Source of the DNA: Planctomycetota bacterium
GTDB lineage: Bacteria > Planctomycetota > Planctomycetia > Pirellulales > Pirellulaceae
DNA length: 48,908 nucleotides
Reading direction: 5' to 3'
Assembly: GCA_024276655.1 (NCBI GenBank)
Contig: JAJRWU010000085.1
Location: 1 to 48,908 of the forward strand
Both the position numbers and the translations under genes were made by a program. The notes below the pieces were generated by a model. That model saw nothing but the letters and a program-made list of their open reading frames with translations, was not told where the DNA came from and did not search any database. Below are positions 14,950-27,900 of the stretch, one piece after another. Positions within the stretch are counted from its first letter, which is position 1, and every line of letters starts with the position of its first letter.

Positions 14950-17883
14950 TCAACGTTTCACGGTCAGATACGCCAGCAGGTCGACAATTTCCTGGTCGGT
15001 CAAATTCGCCAACAATCCGGTGGGCATAATGGAGGTGGAAAGGGAATCGGTGGTTTCGATGTCTTGATTCAACAGCGTAAACATTTGCCCCTTGTCGTCG
15101 ATGTAGGTCTGATCTTCCTGGGTTTGTTGGACCAGGAACCCGGTGTGAATGCGGCCTTCGGCGGTCAGGATTCGCCAGGCCACGTAATGCGGCGCAACAT
15201 TCTTATTCGGCTGCAAAATCGATTCAAGAATCACCGCGCGTTCACTTTGACGGCCAATCGCGGTGAGGTCGGGGCCGACGCGGGAACCCCGGCCTTCGTT
15301 CATGTGGCAACTTGCGCATTTGGCCAACTTGGCGTGTTCAAAAATCCGCCGCCCAACTTCCGCCCGTCCAGCCTGCAAAAGGCCCCTTTGCCGCAAACGT
15401 TTGAGCAGCGCCGCCGCTTCCGGCGGCGCTTGCGAAGCGTCTGCCGCCGCCGGTTCGAGCAGCCGCGCTGTCAACGCCGCGCGGCGGGGATGACTCCGTC
15501 CGATTTCCTCCAACAGGCGTTTCTGCTTGGCGTTCAAACCGACGTTCAACAAAGCCCGCAACGCTTCTTCCGCCCGTGGTTCGGAAGCCGACGCAGCCTG
15601 TTCCAGCAGCAGGTCTTGATGCGACTCCGCCCCCGGCGCCAAACCCAAAATCGCCTGGCAGCGAACCGATTCCGGCGCGCTGTTATCCCGCACGATGGCC
15701 GCCAGTATTGTATCTCGCCCTTCGAGTAATGAGGCTGCGAGAAACCGAACCGCCTCCAACTTCAATGCCGCGTCGTGGGCCTGAAGCAACGGCCGCAGGG
15801 CGGCAAGTTTCAAACGCACCTTGCTTTCCCGGCCGCGCTCGGCGAGCGTGGAAACGCCGCGCAGAATCATGACCTTCAGCGCCGGCGCCACACCGGCAAT
15901 GGCCAAACGCGGCGTCATCGCGGCCAACACTTTTTGTTCGTCGCCCGACTGGCCATCAATGCGGGCCAAAGCAGTGGCGTAGGCCATGAAAAGATCCGGC
16001 GAGACGCCCGCCTGATCGAGCCCGCGTTTCATCTGGGGACGAAAACTTTGTAAACGTTCGTCGGCGATCCACTTCACCGCCATGAATTGCACCAGAGGAT
16101 CTTGATCTTGCAGCGCCCGCTCCAAGACCTGTTGCACGTTCGCACGGCCGCTCCGCCGATGCGCCAGCATCAAATTGGCCCGCGCCAAGGCGCTCTTCGG
16201 CGGCGGGGCGTTCTCGAGCCGTTGCAGCAATTCCGGCGCGGCGGCAAGTTGATGGATCGCGGCGCTGCGAATAAAAGGATCGTCATGTGCTAAATAGTCG
16301 CTCAGAATGGCGGCGTCGGCCGGACGATTGCGCGCCGGCAGCGCGGCCAGTTCGATTTCAGCCGCCTGGCCGTCTTGGAAAAAGTGCTGGCGAATGAAGT
16401 CCAATTCGCCCCCTTTCGCCAAGCTCACTGTCGCCAAGCCGCGAATAGCCTGAGCGCGCATCGCCGGGGAAGGATCGTTCGTGGCGACGTGTTTGACATC
16501 GTCCGGCAGCGGCGAAATCGTGAGCAAGGCCTCCAAGGCGGCGGCGCGCGCGCCAATATTTCGGAGTTGTCGCGAAAGAGCCCACAAAAAAGAGACCTTG
16601 TTTTGGGCCAACGCGCGGCGCACCGCTTGTTCTCGCAATCGCCTTTGAGGCGAAAGCATACCCGGCGGGTAGTCGGCCGACGACGCAATATTCTCTCCGG
16701 CGGTCTTCGACGTTTTTGCCTGCAACCGCCAAACGCGGCCATGTCCATGCAGGTTGTAATCTTTTTTGACCCAGTCAGTCAGGAAGAGGGCGCCTTCGTG
16801 GTCGACCGCGATTCCCACGGGGCGAAAGTCTGCGCCGCCCTGCACCAGCGACGTTCGCGTCGCCCGAAACGAAGCGCCTTCCGGCCGAAGTTCGAAACTC
16901 TCCAACCGATGTTCGCTCCAACATGCCGTTAGCAATCGGCCGCGGTAGCGCTCGGGAAAACCGTTCGACTCATAACTGATCAATTCGCATGGCCCCTCGC
17001 CCACGTAACTGACCATCGGCAGCGAACCCGGAAGACCGCCCCGCCAGGAAACGAAAGGATGCAACCCCGAACGCCCATACCGATATTGGTAGCCGTAGTT
17101 GCCGCCCTCCACCACGTGCAACAAGCGGCAGCCGGTGGCCGAAGGATCGTTATCAACCGCAAATATGCGGCCATGGATATCGCGACACACGCCAAACGGA
17201 TTCCAAAAACCGGTCGCGATGCGTCTTAACTTCTCTCCGTCGGCGGTGCAGAAAAAGATATTTCCGCCCTCGGCTTGGTCATGAATCTTTCGGCCATCGG
17301 CGCCGTGGAGCGTGTATTCGGCGCCCAGGTTTTCTCCCATGCCGAAGAACAGGTTTCCGAGTAGGTCGAATTCGAGTCCCGAAAGCCCGTTGTGCGGGTA
17401 GGCGCCCTCGGTTTCCAGAAACACAACGCGGCGGCTCCGTTCGGCGCGGCCGTCGTGATCGTGGTCTTCCAAACGCAAAATTTCATTACGCGTGGCTAGG
17501 TAAATGGCGCCGTCTGGGTGGACGGCAATGCCCATTGTGTGCGTGGTTCCGGAGAAGAAGGTCTGGCGGGCGTCGGCGGCGCCGTCGCCGTTGGTGTCGG
17601 TCAGGATGACGATTTTGTCTGTCTGGGGGCCTTCGTAATCGGCGGGCCGGAAATGCGTATGGCTTTCAATGACCAGCAATCGGCCTTGTTGGTCGACCAC
17701 GGCGCCGATCGGATGCACGATCAAGGGCGCTTTGGCGAACAGCTTGATTTCCAAATCGTCGTCGTTGACGCGTGGAATTTCAACCGCTGCATTTTCGCCC
17801 GCCGCGGAACACACGCCAACACTCACGGCCAATATGCCAACAACCAGAGTTCGCCATAGTCGACCCATACGCCTGCAAAACAT
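14950..17883 (-). CDS. PVC-type beta-propeller / HEAT / cytochrome c fusion protein
   Basis: Large exported redox protein, 977 residues, of the kind multiplied in planctomycetes and Verrucomicrobia. A signal segment (residues ~6-30) is followed by a six-bladed propeller related to PQQ sugar dehydrogenases (residues ~40-410; GIAVHPDGAIYLATRNEI and FALDWVKK-like ends). Then come HEAT-like helical repeats (~420-830) and a C-terminal cytochrome c domain with CASCH at 856-860 and a likely axial Met in SIMPTGL. I chose the ATG at 17883, which follows aagg by 6 bases; 17868 is possible. It acts outside the cytoplasmic membrane, probably oxidising a sugar or polyol and passing electrons to the haem. 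The substrate is unknown. Confidence 0.92.
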   Translation of the reverse strand: MFCRRMGRLWRTLVVGILAVSVGVCSAAGENAAVEIPRVNDDDLEIKLFAKAPLIVHPIGAVVDQQGRLLVIESHTHFRPADYEGPQTDKIVILTDTNGDGAADARQTFFSGTTHTMGIAVHPDGAIYLATRNEILRLEDHDHDGRAERSRRVVFLETEGAYPHNGLSGLEFDLLGNLFFGMGENLGAEYTLHGADGRKIHDQAEGGNIFFCTADGEKLRRIATGFWNPFGVCRDIHGRIFAVDNDPSATGCRLLHVVEGGNYGYQYRYGRSGLHPFVSWRGGLPGSLPMVSYVGEGPCELISYESNGFPERYRGRLLTACWSEHRLESFELRPEGASFRATRTSLVQGGADFRPVGIAVDHEGALFLTDWVKKDYNLHGHGRVWRLQAKTSKTAGENIASSADYPPGMLSPQRRLREQAVRRALAQNKVSFLWALSRQLRNIGARAAALEALLTISPLPDDVKHVATNDPSPAMRAQAIRGLATVSLAKGGELDFIRQHFFQDGQAAEIELAALPARNRPADAAILSDYLAHDDPFIRSAAIHQLAAAPELLQRLENAPPPKSALARANLMLAHRRSGRANVQQVLERALQDQDPLVQFMAVKWIADERLQSFRPQMKRGLDQAGVSPDLFMAYATALARIDGQSGDEQKVLAAMTPRLAIAGVAPALKVMILRGVSTLAERGRESKVRLKLAALRPLLQAHDAALKLEAVRFLAASLLEGRDTILAAIVRDNSAPESVRCQAILGLAPGAESHQDLLLEQAASASEPRAEEALRALLNVGLNAKQKRLLEEIGRSHPRRAALTARLLEPAAADASQAPPEAAALLKRLRQRGLLQAGRAEVGRRIFEHAKLAKCASCHMNEGRGSRVGPDLTAIGRQSERAVILESILQPNKNVAPHYVAWRILTAEGRIHTGFLVQQTQEDQTYIDDKGQMFTLLNQDIETTDSLSTSIMPTGLLANLTDQEIVDLLAYLTVKR

Positions 17884-18084
17884 ACGATGCCTTTCGATTC
17901 GGGAGCCAGTTTGTGGGCTCCATAACACCAACGCAAACAGTACAGTTTAACCACGCGTCATGCGTTTCGCCAGCGACGACTCGCAACCTTCCGTGTTTCC
18001 GTTTGACGGGCGGTTGCCTGCAACCAGCAATCGCGGCGCAACCGCGGAGTCGCGATGGAGCAAGTTTTCTCAAAAAGCCAAAAA

Positions 18085-18120
18085 ACAAGGCCCGGCTTCC
18101 AATAAGAAGCCGGGCCTTGT
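18085..18120 (-). terminator. clpC terminator
   Basis: Perfect 14-bp stem (acaaggcccggctt at 18085-18098 with 18107-18120) and an 8-base loop. Read leftward it is followed by a T-rich tract (tttttggctttttgag). It starts 25 bases after the clpC stop codon. Confidence 0.85.
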
Positions 18121-18144
18121 GTGTAGCTGGCAGTTTGCCGGAAG

Positions 18145-20721
18145 TTATTCGCCTACCGAATCACCGCCATTGTTTTTGTCGTCGCCTTCGCCGGCAACAG
18201 CGCCAACCGGCGGCTCTTCACCGCCTTCGTCGTCGACCAAGCCCTGGAAGTCGAGCCGAATGACCTTGCCTTTGTCGTTGCGAATTCCATCGACGAGGAT
18301 TTTGTCTTTCCCTTGGAACACGCCCTTGAGTAGTTCTTCGGAGAGCACGTCTTCGACGCGGTTCTCAATCGCACGCCGCAACGGACGGGCGCCGTAATCG
18401 AGGTTGGCGCCCTGTTTGATGAGGAACTCCTTGGCGGCGTCGGTGAGCACTAACTTGTAGCCCCGATCTTGCAGACGCTCGCGCACCTTGGCCATTTCGT
18501 AGTCGATCACGGTTTTCAAATCTTCGATCGTGAGGTGGCGGAAGATGATGACGTCATCCAACCGGTTGAGGAATTCAGGCCGGAACACTTTTTCGATCTG
18601 CTCGTGAACACGCTCCTTCATGCTTTCGTAGGAGGCGTCGTCGTCGTGACCGGTGGGCAGGCCAAAGGCCGACTCATTCTTAATGGCCGAAGCGCCCGCG
18701 TTGGTCGTCATGATGACGATCGTGTTGCGGAAATCGACATTGCGGCCGAAGCTGTCGGTCAGGCGGCCTTCCTCCATGAGCTGCAAGAGCATGTTGAAGA
18801 CGTCGGGGTGCGCCTTTTCGATTTCGTCGAGCAACACCACGGCGTACGGACGGCGGCGAATTTTCTCGGTAAGCTGGCCGCCTTCTTCGTAGCCGACATA
18901 CCCAGGAGGGGCGCCGACCAAACGGCTCACGTTGTGCTTCTCCATGTATTCGCTCATGTCGAGTTGAATGAGCGCGTCTTCATCGCCAAACATGAATTCC
19001 GCCAACGCCTTGGCCAGCAGCGTTTTGCCCACGCCCGTGGGACCCGCGAACACAAAGCAACCGGTCGGCCGTTTCGGATCTTTCAAACCGCTACGGCTGC
19101 GGCGGACCGCCTTGGCAATGGCTTTGACGGCGGCGTCTTGGCTGACCACGCGCTGATGGAGTTCGTCTTCCATTTGCATCAGCCGCATGCTGTCTTCGGT
19201 TGAGAGACGGGTCAGCGGAATGCCGGTCATTTTGGAAATGACTTCGGCAATCACTTCTTCGTCCACCACGCCGTCGGTCTGTTGCGACTTTTCACGCCAT
19301 TCACGCGTGATGGTGTCTTTTTTCTTACGCAGTTTATCGGCGCGGTCGCGCAGAGCCGCCGCTTTTTCGAAGTCTTGGTTCGCGACCGCCTCTTCCTTGT
19401 CTTTATTCAGACCTTCGACTTCTTCGTCGATTTCCTTGAGATCCGGCGGACGCGTCATGGCTCGCAAACGCACGCGGGCGCCCGATTCGTCGATCACGTC
19501 AATCGCTTTGTCCGGCAGACAGCGGCCGGTAATGTAACGCCCCGAAAGTTCAACGGCCGCTTCGATGGCGTCGTCGGTGATTTGCACGCGATGGTGCTCT
19601 TCGTAGCGTTCGCGCAGTCCCTTGAGGATTTCTACGGTTTCGGCTTTGTTGGTCGGCTCGACGATAATCTCCTGGAAGCGTCGGGCCAGTGCGCTGTCTT
19701 TTTCGATGTATTTACGATATTCATCGAGCGTGGTGGCGCCAATGCACTGAATTTCTCCGCGGGCCAGCGCCGGCTTGAGAACGTTTGCTGCATCAATTGC
19801 ACCTTCGGCGCCGCCGGCGCCAACGAGCGTATGCAGTTCGTCGATGAATAAGATCGTGTTCTTGGCGCGGCGAACTTCGTTCATCACGGCCTTGATGCGT
19901 TCTTCAAACTGGCCGCGATACTTCGTGCCCGCGACCATCATCGCCAAATCGAGCACCACGATGCGCTTGTTGGCGAGAATCTCGGGGACATTGCCGCTGA
20001 TCACGCGTTGTGCAAAACCTTCCACGATGGCCGTCTTGCCGACGCCCGCCTCACCCAGCAGAACCGGGTTGTTTTTGGTGCGACGGCACAAAACCTGAAG
20101 CGCCCGTTCGATTTCACGGCTGCGGCCAATCACGGGGTCTAGTTTGCCCTCACGCGCCAGGGCGGTGAGGTCGCGGCCGAAGCTATCGAGCGCCGGCGTC
20201 TTGGATTTGCCGCTCTTGGACGACGACGACTCCGCACCGCCCGAACCTTCGCGACCGCCCCGCTCGCTCTCGCCGCCTTCCAAACCATGCCCCAACAAAT
20301 TCAGCACCTCTTCGCGGACTTCATCCAGCTTCAGAGTGAGATTCATCAACACCTGCGCCGCCACGCCCTCATGCTCGCGCAGCAGCCCCAGCAAAATATG
20401 CTCGGTGCCAACATAATTATGGTTCAGATTTCGAGCTTCCTCCATGGAATACTCGATAACCTTCTTGGCGCGCGGCGTCTGGGGAAGCTTGCCCATGGTG
20501 ACCATTTCCGGGCCGCTTTGGACAAGTTTTTCGACTTCGAGGCGAATTTTCCGCAAGTCGACGTCGAGATTTTTCAGCACGTTCGCCGCCACTCCGCTGC
20601 CCTCTTTGACGAGGCCCAACAGAATGTGTTCGGTGCCGATGTACTCGTGGTTAAACCGCTGCGCTTCTTGGTTTGCAAGTTGCATCACCTTCCGCGCGCG
20701 GTCGGTAAATCGTTCGTACAT
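18145..20721 (-). CDS. clpC: ATP-dependent chaperone/protease subunit ClpC
   Basis: Hsp100 unfoldase, 858 residues, that threads substrates into ClpP in the cytoplasm. Two ClpN repeats occupy residues ~5-140 (EHILLGL appears twice). A Ser/Gly linker follows, then the first AAA+ module (GEAGVGKT, 223-230), a middle UVR segment ([12 protein letters not shown]) that binds adaptors, and the second AAA+ module (GPTGVGKT). The C-terminus carries an acidic Gly-rich tail ([16 protein letters not shown]) longer than in Bacillus ClpC. The ATG at 20721 follows gggagg by 7 bases, one of the best sites in the window. No mcsAB or ctsR genes are nearby. A stem-loop terminator lies just downstream. Confidence 0.97.
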   Translation of the reverse strand: MYERFTDRARKVMQLANQEAQRFNHEYIGTEHILLGLVKEGSGVAANVLKNLDVDLRKIRLEVEKLVQSGPEMVTMGKLPQTPRAKKVIEYSMEEARNLNHNYVGTEHILLGLLREHEGVAAQVLMNLTLKLDEVREEVLNLLGHGLEGGESERGGREGSGGAESSSSKSGKSKTPALDSFGRDLTALAREGKLDPVIGRSREIERALQVLCRRTKNNPVLLGEAGVGKTAIVEGFAQRVISGNVPEILANKRIVVLDLAMMVAGTKYRGQFEERIKAVMNEVRRAKNTILFIDELHTLVGAGGAEGAIDAANVLKPALARGEIQCIGATTLDEYRKYIEKDSALARRFQEIIVEPTNKAETVEILKGLRERYEEHHRVQITDDAIEAAVELSGRYITGRCLPDKAIDVIDESGARVRLRAMTRPPDLKEIDEEVEGLNKDKEEAVANQDFEKAAALRDRADKLRKKKDTITREWREKSQQTDGVVDEEVIAEVISKMTGIPLTRLSTEDSMRLMQMEDELHQRVVSQDAAVKAIAKAVRRSRSGLKDPKRPTGCFVFAGPTGVGKTLLAKALAEFMFGDEDALIQLDMSEYMEKHNVSRLVGAPPGYVGYEEGGQLTEKIRRRPYAVVLLDEIEKAHPDVFNMLLQLMEEGRLTDSFGRNVDFRNTIVIMTTNAGASAIKNESAFGLPTGHDDDASYESMKERVHEQIEKVFRPEFLNRLDDVIIFRHLTIEDLKTVIDYEMAKVRERLQDRGYKLVLTDAAKEFLIKQGANLDYGARPLRRAIENRVEDVLSEELLKGVFQGKDKILVDGIRNDKGKVIRLDFQGLVDDEGGEEPPVGAVAGEGDDKNNGGDSVGE

Positions 20722-20906
20722 GGAGTGCCTCCCGTAGGCTTGCGGCTTCAAGCAGCGTTGTTTCAGTGAACAGCCTGAAACAGATGTGCTCGGTCAAAAA
20801 GGTCGGCGAAGCCGCGTTGTTCGTCTATTGATGTTTAATGTTGCTGGTAAAAAAATGTAGCCGAAGAACTCTACCACTCTTTCTGATGCTCATGCGGGTA
20901 ATTTCG

Positions 20907-21545
20907 TTACGCCGCTTTTGGTTCTTGAGCTGAATTTTCGATGGTTTGGTCTGAATGCACGGCGTGTTCCGTTTCAGCGGCCGCGACCCTGTTTTGGAGG
21001 TCGGAATGCTCCGCCAATTCCGTCTGCTCCGCCAGGAGTTGTAACTCGCGGCGAATTTCCAAACTCCACTTGGCGGCCCCCTCCAACCGAACAAGTTCTC
21101 GCAACTCTTTTCTGGCTTCGTCGCACCGCGAAACGCGCCGCAGCAGTGTTGCCAGCATGAGACGGCTGTCGATATCTTCAGGACGCCGCTCCAAAACGCT
21201 CCGCCAGCCCAGTTCCGCCTCCAGCCAGTGCCCCTTTAAGTATTCGCACTGGGCTCGTTGAAACAACCCGTCCAGTGCGGCGGATTCCTCAGCCGCCGGC
21301 CGCAAAATATCGGGGAGTCGTTTCAGACCGCCCCGCAAGGCCAACACCCAAAAAAGGAAGACCGCCCCCCAAAGACAGAATTTCGCTGAAAAACTCAACA
21401 GCGACGGCCATGCCACCCCCCCCAAAAGAGCCGCATTCAACAATGCAGTGAAAAACAGGGCGACTGCCAATCCCGCCATCTCGCCACGCCACCAAAGTCG
21501 GGGAAGTCCTGGCCAGAGGCACGTTATCCACCGTGCATAATACAT
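20907..21545 (-). CDS. Membrane-anchored TPR protein
   Basis: 212 residues. Two hydrophobic helices (~22-45 and ~49-70) are followed by about two tetratricopeptide-like repeats (residues ~85-145, LFQRAQCEYLKGHWLEAEL and the LATLLRRVSRCDEARKEL segment) and a polar Glu/Ala-rich tail. It is probably an inner-membrane scaffold with its repeats on one face; no function is assigned. The ATG at 21545 follows aaggag by 10 bases; a longer frame from 21644 adds 33 residues without support. It lies 185 bases upstream of clpC on the same strand, so joint transcription is possible. Confidence 0.72.
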   Translation of the reverse strand: MYYARWITCLWPGLPRLWWRGEMAGLAVALFFTALLNAALLGGVAWPSLLSFSAKFCLWGAVFLFWVLALRGGLKRLPDILRPAAEESAALDGLFQRAQCEYLKGHWLEAELGWRSVLERRPEDIDSRLMLATLLRRVSRCDEARKELRELVRLEGAAKWSLEIRRELQLLAEQTELAEHSDLQNRVAAAETEHAVHSDQTIENSAQEPKAA

Positions 21546-21968
21546 TGGGGCGTCGCTCCTTCGTTGCCGCCACACCATTGGCCGAACAACAGCCACGGAA
21601 TTGTAACCCGCAAACAACAGCGGAGCAAGGCAAGTAAATACCACTCGAAAATCAAAATCAAAAAATCAAGAGATCAAAGCCCCGTAACACGGATTAAACA
21701 AATATTGCCGTCAAATCGGTGGTGCGAATGGTCTTCCAGCAGAGGCGGTTTTGGCGGCGATTGGCGGGCGCTGAACGCAGCGACGACGCCCATCGAACAG
21801 GCCCTCGGTCGAAAGAGACACAGAACAGAGACACAAAACAACGCGACGGGCGGCGCGCCATTGGTTGGTAATTCGACGCCAGAGGGAGTAAATTGTAGTA
21901 ACTAGGCTGCTGCGCCGAAGAAAACAGGCATATCACCACGAGCAGGCACTCTCCAGGACCAAACAACT
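21546..21968. other. Divergent promoter region before the giant-protein cluster
   Basis: 423 bases between the leftward TPR gene and the rightward giant gene. No dispersed repeat family from the other spacers and no credible gene was seen. An A-rich stretch (aatcaaaatcaaaaaatcaa, ~21652-21670) is unlike the G+C-rich surroundings and may hold promoter elements. No -35/-10 pair was convincing. Confidence 0.4.
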
Positions 21969-24900
21969 ATGGCGACGCTTTTCACTCGTGTGATCTTGTC
22001 GGAAGACGCGCCTGATTTCGAGCCCATGACACTCGAATTGGGCGTCCCGCTGTTGGATAAATCGAACGCCGTGTTTCGCATCGTGGCGAGGTGGCTGGGC
22101 CGTTTGGCGGCGGAGCCGGAATGGCGGGATCAGGCGGTGGGGTTTTATGTCTGCGACGACCAAGGCGCCCGGCTCAATAACGTCGAATGTGAACCCGCCA
22201 CCGCCGACGACCTCCGCCGCGACGCCGGTCTGAAACAAGACCTCCAAGAAATATCCGACCGTTTGGAGGCCGTCCAACCGCAAAACGACATGGAGCAGAG
22301 CGTGCGGGATGTCGTCTTGCGGGCCTTCCGCCAATTGGTCGACGAAGCTAGCCCGGCGCACACAGCCTGCCATTTTTTCAAATACCGCCAAGGCAAGGAT
22401 TGGCGATTAGTTTGGTGTTGGGGCTACGCCCGCACCGACCAAGAGCCGGCACATCCGGCAATTTGCACAAACCCCGCGTGCAAGGCTCTTTTTGTCCGCC
22501 GCGGCGCCGGCAGCCGAAGTTGCCCCCACTGCAAGGGCGCCAAATCAGCGAAAAAATCGATTTTGCCGGCCGTGTTGGCGGCGTTGCTGCTGCTGCTCTT
22601 GTTAGGCGGCGGGGCGTATTATTTTTGGGCGCAGCGCGGCGGCGGCCCCCCGGTTGCCGTCACGCCCGACATTCCCGGCAAGGGGGGGCCCCGGCAACCC
22701 GCTTTTTTCGCGACTCCGGAATCGTGGCGGGGCCCCGCCGGCGCGCACATCAACTTCAAAGTCACGAGAACCGACGAGCACGGCGACCAGGAAGATGTCA
22801 CTTCGCGCGTGGTCGTGGTGGTGGAAAACCCGAAGGTGGTTGGCGTATCTCATTTGAGCGAGGGCGCCGAGGCCAAGAGCGCCGGAAGCACGGTCGTGCA
22901 TTTTTATTTGGGCGGCGACGTGGCGCGGGCCACCTTGGTGGTCGACCCGCCGCTGAATCCTGAGCGGCTTATTCTCGACCCGGCGGAAGCCACGCTGGGC
23001 TTCGGCTCGACCTTGGCGGTTCGCGTTATGGGGCAATACAAAGAAGGAGAGCCCGTCGACCTGACGAACGCCGTGGAGTGGCTGCCGCCGGAAGGGCGGA
23101 GCGTGTATTTCTTCAACGGGCTGCTAGAAGGCGTCAAGCCGGGAGCGGCCAAGGTTCGGGTGCGTTATCGCTCCAGTCCAGCAGCCGATTACGTAACCGC
23201 CTCGCTCGATGTGAACGTATTGGAGGAGAAATACGCCTCGCTCGAAATCTCGCTCGATCCCCCGCAACTGCTGGTCGGAAAATCGGCCAAGCTATTGGCC
23301 ACCGTTACCACCGAAGGCGGCTCCAAGCGTTCGGTGTTGGGGTCGTCGAAGCTGGAGTGGTCGGTCGAACCGCCGCGTCTGGCGGAAATAGAAGACGGTT
23401 TTTTAGCGGCCAGACGGTCGGGGGAAGGCGTCTTGAAAGCCTCCTTTCAAGGACTGCAAGCCACGCTCGAATTGGCGATTGCGGAAGAATCTGAAAAATC
23501 TCGGTTTGAAGTCAAGCCGACGGCCCTCCAATTGGCCGTGGGCGAACAGACCGCGTTGGGAATTTCCACCACGAGCGATGCGCCGATTCGCGTGAAAAGT
23601 TCAGACTCCGCCGTCGTGGAAATTCTGCCCGACCGCCGAATCGTGGGCCGCGCGCCCGGCAACGCCATGCTATTGGTGCAACAAGGGCAGTCGCGAGCGG
23701 AGGTTTCGGTGGAGGTTGCCGCCATCGCATTCAAATCGCTGGCGATCGAACCTTCTCGGATCTCGGCGCCGGTCGGCGGCGCGGCGGTATTGCGCGTGGT
23801 GGCCGTGAAGCCTGATGACACAACCGCAGAAATCTCGCCGGATCAACTCAGTTGGGAGCAACTGCCGGCGGCTTCGTTCGCCGAAATCGACCTGAAAACA
23901 TTGAAAGTGAAGGGCCTTCAGCCAACGCACGATTCGCCGCAGCCGGTAACCGTGCGGCTCGGTTCGTTGAAAGCCCAAGGGCAGATCGATGTTGTCGCCC
24001 GGCCTTTGCAAATCGCTTTAACGCCGGTCGGTCCTGTGGCGTTGCCGGAGGGAAGCGAACTCCAGTTGCAGGCTTGGGCGAACTATGCCGACGGGCGCCG
24101 CGTGGAAATTCCGGCCGACGACGTACAGTGGAATTTCCCCGCCGCCGACGAGAGCGGCCTGGCGTTCAATCCCACGCAAGGTTTGCTGCAAGCCACGAAA
24201 GCAGGCGGTGAGAAGGTGCGTGTGCAAGCGACCTATCAGGGCGCCGAATCGAACGCCGTGGAAATTTCCTCGGTGGCGGCGGAAGCGGTTGCCTTGGTGA
24301 GCACGGCGGATCGCCAGATCGTGTTGGTCGACGAAACGGGCGTTGTGTCGGTCGATATCGAAAACCGAAAAAGCGGCGACGAATCGGAACTCGCCGGCGT
24401 GGTCTTCACCAGTTCCGATGACGCCATTCTGCTGGTCGACCCCGCCACCGGCGCATTTCGCGCGCTGGCCAAGGGCGCCGCGACCGTGGAGGCCAAGCAC
24501 CCGGCGGCCTCGGCGCCCGTGCGGTTGGAATTTCAAGTGGTTGCCCCGGAGGAAGTCGAACTCGTTCTTCGCCCAGCGGAAGTGCAACTGCCTGTTGGCG
24601 GGCAAACGGAAATGGCTTTGTATCTTATGGCTCCCGGCGGCGAAGCCCGCATTTCAATGCTCGGCGGAGAGAATGGCGCCGTGCGATTGGCGAATGAAAA
24701 CCCAACTGCCGCCAGCTGGACGCCGCCCCTTCTGCTGGGCCTGCAAGCGAGCGATTCGTTTCGCATCGGCGCCCGCTTTCGAGGCCTGACCGCCATCGCC
24801 AGGGTGACGGTCGTGGAAGCGTCGGGCGTGCTGCGCATCGTTCCTGAAACGGCAGCACTGGCGCCGGGCCAACCCTTGGCGCTGCGCGTGGAGCGACGCA

Positions 24901-27900
24901 TCGGGGAGACAGACCAATGGAGTGAAGTCGATCCCGCGTTGGTTGATTGGACGATTCCACCGGCCGTCGATTGGACGCCCGCCAGCGGCGACCCCCGCGT
25001 GGCGTTGCATCCCCGCGTGGTGTTACGCGACGAACTAGCCGAACCGGCGGTGTTGCAAGCCGAAGTTGGCGGCGAATCGGCCACGTTTACCTTGTCTTCT
25101 CAATCTGTCGATGACGCACTCAATCCCGCCGACCCCTCGGTGCGTGTTGTTATCGTGCGTGAGCCGCCCGGCGAGGAATTGGAAGAGGGCCGCCAGCAAC
25201 GCTACACCGTCGTGTTGGAAAAAGACGGCCGGCGAGAACCCGCGGCGAATTTCATTTTCGAACCCGCGTTTGAAAATGAATTCGTGCGTTGGACGCCGCC
25301 CATCTTGCACGCCAAACGACGCGGCCATCGGCAACGCCTGCGAGTGAAAGTCGGCGACGACATCCTCGGTTTTGAAACCACGACCATTGGCCCGGCGGCG
25401 GCAAGCCCCACCGACGATAACCCAGCCCAAGATCTCGCGCCCAGCGATGAAGCGCCATCCGCTGTGAGAATCGTGAGCGGGCAAGGAAGCGAACTCACGC
25501 TGCCGCTCGGCGCCCGGTACGATGATATCCAGGTGCTGGCCACGTTCCCCGACGGCGAGCGCGACATCTCCGGCGAAGCCCGGCTGATCGTGGAAAATGC
25601 TGATGAAAACGCTCCCGCGATTTCCCTGTCCGCCGGGCTCCTCTCCGCCCAGCGGGCTGGCGCCGCGAACATTCGCGCTGACTTCAATGGCGTCGATTCC
25701 GAGCAGCCGCTGCGCGTAACCGTTGCGGCCGACCTGCCGCTCACGGCGCTGGCTCTCGACCCTGAACAAACCGACCTCGGCGTCGGCGAATCGATTTCGC
25801 TCGGCGTGCTGGGCTTTATCGGACGGGGCGAAGAGCGACGCTCGGTGGGCGATGTGTCGTCTCGCGCCGATGTAAGCATCGCATCTGAGAATCGGTCGGT
25901 GGCCGACGTGCAAGGAAACATCGTGAGCGGCCTTGCCGCGGGTGAAGCGGAAATCACGGCAAGCATGGGCGGCCTCAGTGCGACCGGCGTGGTGAATGTG
26001 GTTCCACTGGATTCGAGCGACGACCTACCGCCCATGCTCGTGGCGCCGCAGCGGGTGCGGCTGCGCATTGGTGAAACCGCCTGGCTGGGAGACGACATCA
26101 CCGTCACCCGGGGCGGCGGCGATTTCAGCGACAACTCCGAAGCAGCCGTGGCGAACCCCGCCATCGCCCAATTCAATTCGGAAACCGGAGCCTTGGTGGG
26201 CGTTGCGCCGGGCGAAACCATGCTGGCCGTCACACTTGGCCGGCAGAGCGGCTCCGTGGCCGTGGAAGTTCTGCCGGACGAGCCGAGCACTGGAACCGTG
26301 GTGGTGGAGCCGGCGGTGCTTTCGTTGTCGGAAGGGGAAGTGGCGGAGGTGCGGGTTTTTCTGATCGGCGAAAACGGCCAGAGGATCGATCGCACGGCGT
26401 CGGCAATCGTGCGCGCCCAAAAGGCGGACGTGCTGGCGGTTTCCGGTAACCGTATTACCGGGCTGGCAGTGGGAAGCAGCCGTATCGCGGCGCTGCTGCC
26501 GGAAGCCGAGCGGCCGGGGTTTGCCTCGGCTACGGTTGACGCCGAAGACTACACGCAGCTAACGCTTTCGCCGCCGCAGATGCAACTCAACGTGGCGGAA
26601 GAAACCGGATTCAGCGTGTTCGCGGTCGGTCCTAACGGCCGGCGGGAGCTAGGCGAACACCCCGATTTACAAATCACGCTCGGCGGCGCGGCGCCTGGTT
26701 CGATCGAACTACTCGGCGCCCAGCGGGTGCGCGGGGCCGCGCCGGGCGAAGCGCGCATCAACGTCACGTGGCGCGACTTACCCACGCGCTCGATTGCAGT
26801 CGCGGTGGTCGACCAAACACCCGACCGTTTGCGCATCGAACCCAACGACACAACCGTTGTAGTACACGGCACGACGTCGTTCTTGGCGTTCGTCCGACAA
26901 GGCGGTAGGGAGCGCATCGTTACCGCCGCCGATGGCCTGGAGTTTCGGCTCGGCAACCCTGAAGCAGCCGAACCGCTGGCAGGGCTCACGGTGCGAGGCT
27001 TGGCGCCCGGGCGAACAACCGCCATCGTGAGTTTGGACGGCTTGCGGGCCGTGGCTCAGGTGGAAGTGGTCCGCCCGCTGGTGGCCGCAGCGCCACGCGG
27101 GAGCCCGGTGAGTTTGCGTTTCATCCCCGATGTTTTGCAGTTGGAAATGGGCGCCCCGGCCGCCGCCGTGCGTTTGGTGCGTGTCTGGTCGGACGGGGCC
27201 ACCGAAGATGTCGAAAACCTAGCCGAAATTACTTTGAGCCGGGCCGACGTGGTGGAACAAAGTTGGACGGCCGCCGGGCCGGTGTTTCGCGCGTTGGCGC
27301 CGGGACGAACACGCGGCGTCGCCACGCTCGACGGGCTAACAACGCGGCGTCCCCTGTTGATCGATGTGGCGCCGCCGGGCGGGGGCGGGCAACCTCGGCT
27401 GGCGGCGTATCCTGGCCGGATGTCGCTCGGCGTGGGTGAATCGGCCGTTTTGCAAAGCGTGCAAATTATTCCCGGGCGGGGCGGAACTCCGTTTTCAGTC
27501 GACTACCAAATCACGTCGAACGATCCGCAAATCGTGAGCGTGGCCGGGGGCCGAAGTTTGCGCGGCGTTGCTCCAGGCCAGACCCGTTTGACGGTAACGC
27601 CCGTCGGCGCCGGGGAGCAATACCAAAGTTTGGCCACCACGATTTTCGTGCAGGTGGCGGCGGCGTTGGAAGGCGGCGGCGCGAGCGGCGTTCGCCTCGT
27701 ACTCACCGGCCCCTCGCGGGCGACCATCGGCGCCACGGTTCAATTTCAAGCCGAGATCGTGACCGACTCCGGCAGCCGTTTGGTGACCAACGAGCAAACG
27801 ACGTTGGACGTCAGCCGCGGCGCGGTCGATCCACCCACGCCGTTGGGAGGCTGCGCCCTGCAACTCGGCGAAACGGCCGAATTGCTCACCATTCAGGCTT

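Noticed and set aside
14654..15067. Plus-strand frame of 137 residues
   Set aside because: It runs from a spacer into the 3' end of the cytochrome gene on the other strand and has no domain or ribosome-binding site.
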